Positions 4,731 to 5,662 of a stretch of 5,662 bases of DNA are shown in pieces. The stretch's first letter is position 1; each line of letters begins with the position of its first letter. Made by a program: the position numbers and the translations under genes. Location of the stretch: positions 1-5,662 of the forward strand of contig CAJXPN010000345.1 of NCBI GenBank assembly GCA_913058025.1. The letters run 5' to 3'. A model generated the notes under the pieces. That model ran no database searches. It had not been told where the DNA came from and saw only the letters and a list, made by a program, of their open reading frames with translations. The stretch is from an uncultured Myxococcales bacterium. Lineage in GTDB: Bacteria > Myxococcota_A > Bradymonadia > Bradymonadales > Bradymonadaceae.

Positions 4731-5525
4731 ATGGACCCGAACATGATGGGGCCGCCCGCAGGGCGCCCGCCCGGGGCGCTCCCGGGACAAGGTGCGATGC
4801 AGCGTAAGGGCTCAATCCTCAACGCACTCGAGCACCTCGAGCGCGACAAGCTCGCCGAGTTCTGCCAGGACATCACCATCGACGGCGTGATCGCGCAGAG
4901 CGCGACGATCACGCTGAACCGGGGCCAGACGCTCTGGAGCTCGCGCGGGTCGTTGATGGCGTACTCGGACGGGATCGACTGGTCGCTCAAGGTCCCCGGC
5001 GGGGCGGGCAAGGCGATCGGTCGCGCGCTCAGCGGCGAGGGCCTCTCGCTCACGTACGTCGAGGCGAGCCGGGACGGCGCCGAGGCTGTGATCTCGGCGA
5101 ACCAGTCCGGCAAGATCGTGACGTGGGACCTGACGCGCGGGCCGATCGTGTGCACGTCGGGCGCGTTCGTGGCCGCGCTCGGGGACGTCGACATCAGCGT
5201 GACGACCGCGCGGTCGGCGGGCGCGATGTTCTTCGGCGGCTCGGGCCTGTTCATGCAGCGGCTCTCGGGCCGCGGCGTGGCGCTGATCCACGGCGCGGGC
5301 GACTTCATCGAGCGCCAGCTCGCCCCCGGTGAGAAGCTGCTCGTGTCGACGGGCAACCTCGCCGTGTTCTCGGCCGAGGTGAACTACGACGTGCGCAGCG
5401 TCGGAGGCTGCATGAAGTCGATCTTCGGCGGCGAGGGCCTGTTCATGACCGAGATGACGGGCCCGGGCTGGGTGATGCTACAGAGCTTGAAGAAGCTCCC
5501 GGTCCCGACCAACCCGCAGGGGTGA
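4731..5525 (+). CDS. AIM24-family protein (DUF124, TIGR00266-like)
   Basis: The family is a Gly-rich beta-sandwich found in bacteria and, as Aim24, in fungal mitochondria, where it affects inner-membrane organisation; the bacterial role is not established. The 264-residue product begins with a Gly/Pro/Met-rich tail (1-25), then a short helical stretch, and the AIM24 domain from about 45 to 255. Family hallmarks seen are a front strand ITLNRGQTLWSSRGSLMAYSDGI (split at 60-82), RALSGEGLSL (98-107), FFGGSGLFMQRLSGRG (167-182), an APGEKLLVSTGNLAVF segment (198-213), and FGGEGLFMTEMTGPGWVMLQS (232-252). The two FGGxGLF copies (168-174 and 232-238) reflect the internal duplication typical of the fold. 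There is no signal peptide or membrane helix. The ATG has GAGGA four bases upstream. It is divergent from amgK across 192 bases and followed directly by the gluQ-like gene. Length and motifs are complete. Confidence 0.93.
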   Translation: MDPNMMGPPAGRPPGALPGQGAMQRKGSILNALEHLERDKLAEFCQDITIDGVIAQSATITLNRGQTLWSSRGSLMAYSDGIDWSLKVPGGAGKAIGRALSGEGLSLTYVEASRDGAEAVISANQSGKIVTWDLTRGPIVCTSGAFVAALGDVDISVTTARSAGAMFFGGSGLFMQRLSGRGVALIHGAGDFIERQLAPGEKLLVSTGNLAVFSAEVNYDVRSVGGCMKSIFGGEGLFMTEMTGPGWVMLQSLKKLPVPTNPQG

Positions 5526-5527
5526 GC

Positions 5528-5662
5528 GTGGCACCCGGCGGACTCGATTGGGACGACCTCGAAGCGCGCGCGCGTGAAGCGCGCGCGGCGGGTCGGCGTG
5601 GGCGCTACGCCCCGAGCCCGACGGGGCCGCTGCACCTGGGGAACGTGCGCACGGGGCTCGCG
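5528..5662 (+). CDS. gluQ: Glutamyl-Q tRNA(Asp) synthetase-like protein, N-terminal part only
   Basis: Only 45 codons are in the window. Residues 24-45 read RRGRYAPSPTGPLHLGNVRTG and are the class I aminoacyl-tRNA synthetase signature of the glutamate family, with HLGN as the HIGH motif that binds ATP. GRYAPSPTG with HLGN-[LV]-RT is the form I associate with GluQRS, which charges glutamate onto queuosine-34 of tRNA(Asp). Ordinary GltX usually has RFAPSPTGxLHIGGART, so GluQ is favoured but not proven without the rest of the protein. The GTG at 5528 has AGGGG five bases upstream (5518-5522). An alternative GTG at 5522 overlaps the AIM24 stop codon but has no room for a ribosome binding site. 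The gene begins 2 bases after the AIM24 stop, implying one transcript and translational coupling. The first 23 residues (EARAREARAAG-rich) are an extension with a 12-base repeat. Confidence 0.78.
   Translation, partial: MAPGGLDWDDLEARAREARAAGRRGRYAPSPTGPLHLGNVRTGLA

Noticed and set aside
4697..5356. Minus-strand 219-codon open frame
   Set aside because: Antisense to the AIM24 gene, Ser/Pro/Arg-rich, no recognisable domain or start signal.

Overview
The window is a high-GC bacterial fragment with dense coding and strong G/C preference at third codon positions. The gene types (a lipoprotein with an Ala/Pro/Thr-rich linker, a leucine-rich-repeat protein, an AmgK-type kinase, AIM24 and a GluQ-type synthetase) suggest a Gram-negative, possibly a myxobacterium-like member of Myxococcota. 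That placement is an impression; there is no rRNA or marker gene to fix it. The first 43 bases are not genomic. They match the Illumina Nextera i7 adapter with its Tn5 mosaic end, so the genome begins at base 44 and the first gene is cut there.

Layout. Bases 44-1786 hold two minus-strand genes. The upstream one encodes a 287-residue protein that opens with a domain resembling the C-terminal domain of RNA polymerase alpha. After an 88-base gap containing a 33-base A/C-only tract comes a leucine-rich-repeat protein, truncated by the adapter. A 156-base divergent region with a 16-base palindrome separates this pair from a plus-strand lipoprotein gene (1943-2917). That gene converges, with only 7 bases between stop codons, on a minus-strand pair (4538-2925): an AmgK-like sugar-1-phosphate kinase followed by a membrane-anchored FKBP-type peptidyl-prolyl isomerase. 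A second divergent region (4539-4730) carries two inverted repeats. The last two genes, on the plus strand, are a complete AIM24-family protein and the start of a glutamyl-queuosine tRNA(Asp) synthetase-like gene. They are nearly contiguous and probably co-transcribed.

Functional reading. The kinase/FKBP pair suggests cell-envelope work (amino-sugar recycling, protein folding), although no murU is visible. AIM24 and GluQ are probably linked by transcription rather than function. The least ordinary item is the orphan alpha-CTD-like protein. It keeps the Arg equivalent to E. coli alpha R265 but has lost the basic 'GKKS' helix turn, and its 220-residue C-terminal part is one I cannot assign. I see no CRISPR array, tRNA, rRNA, genuine mobile element or convincing intrinsic terminator.
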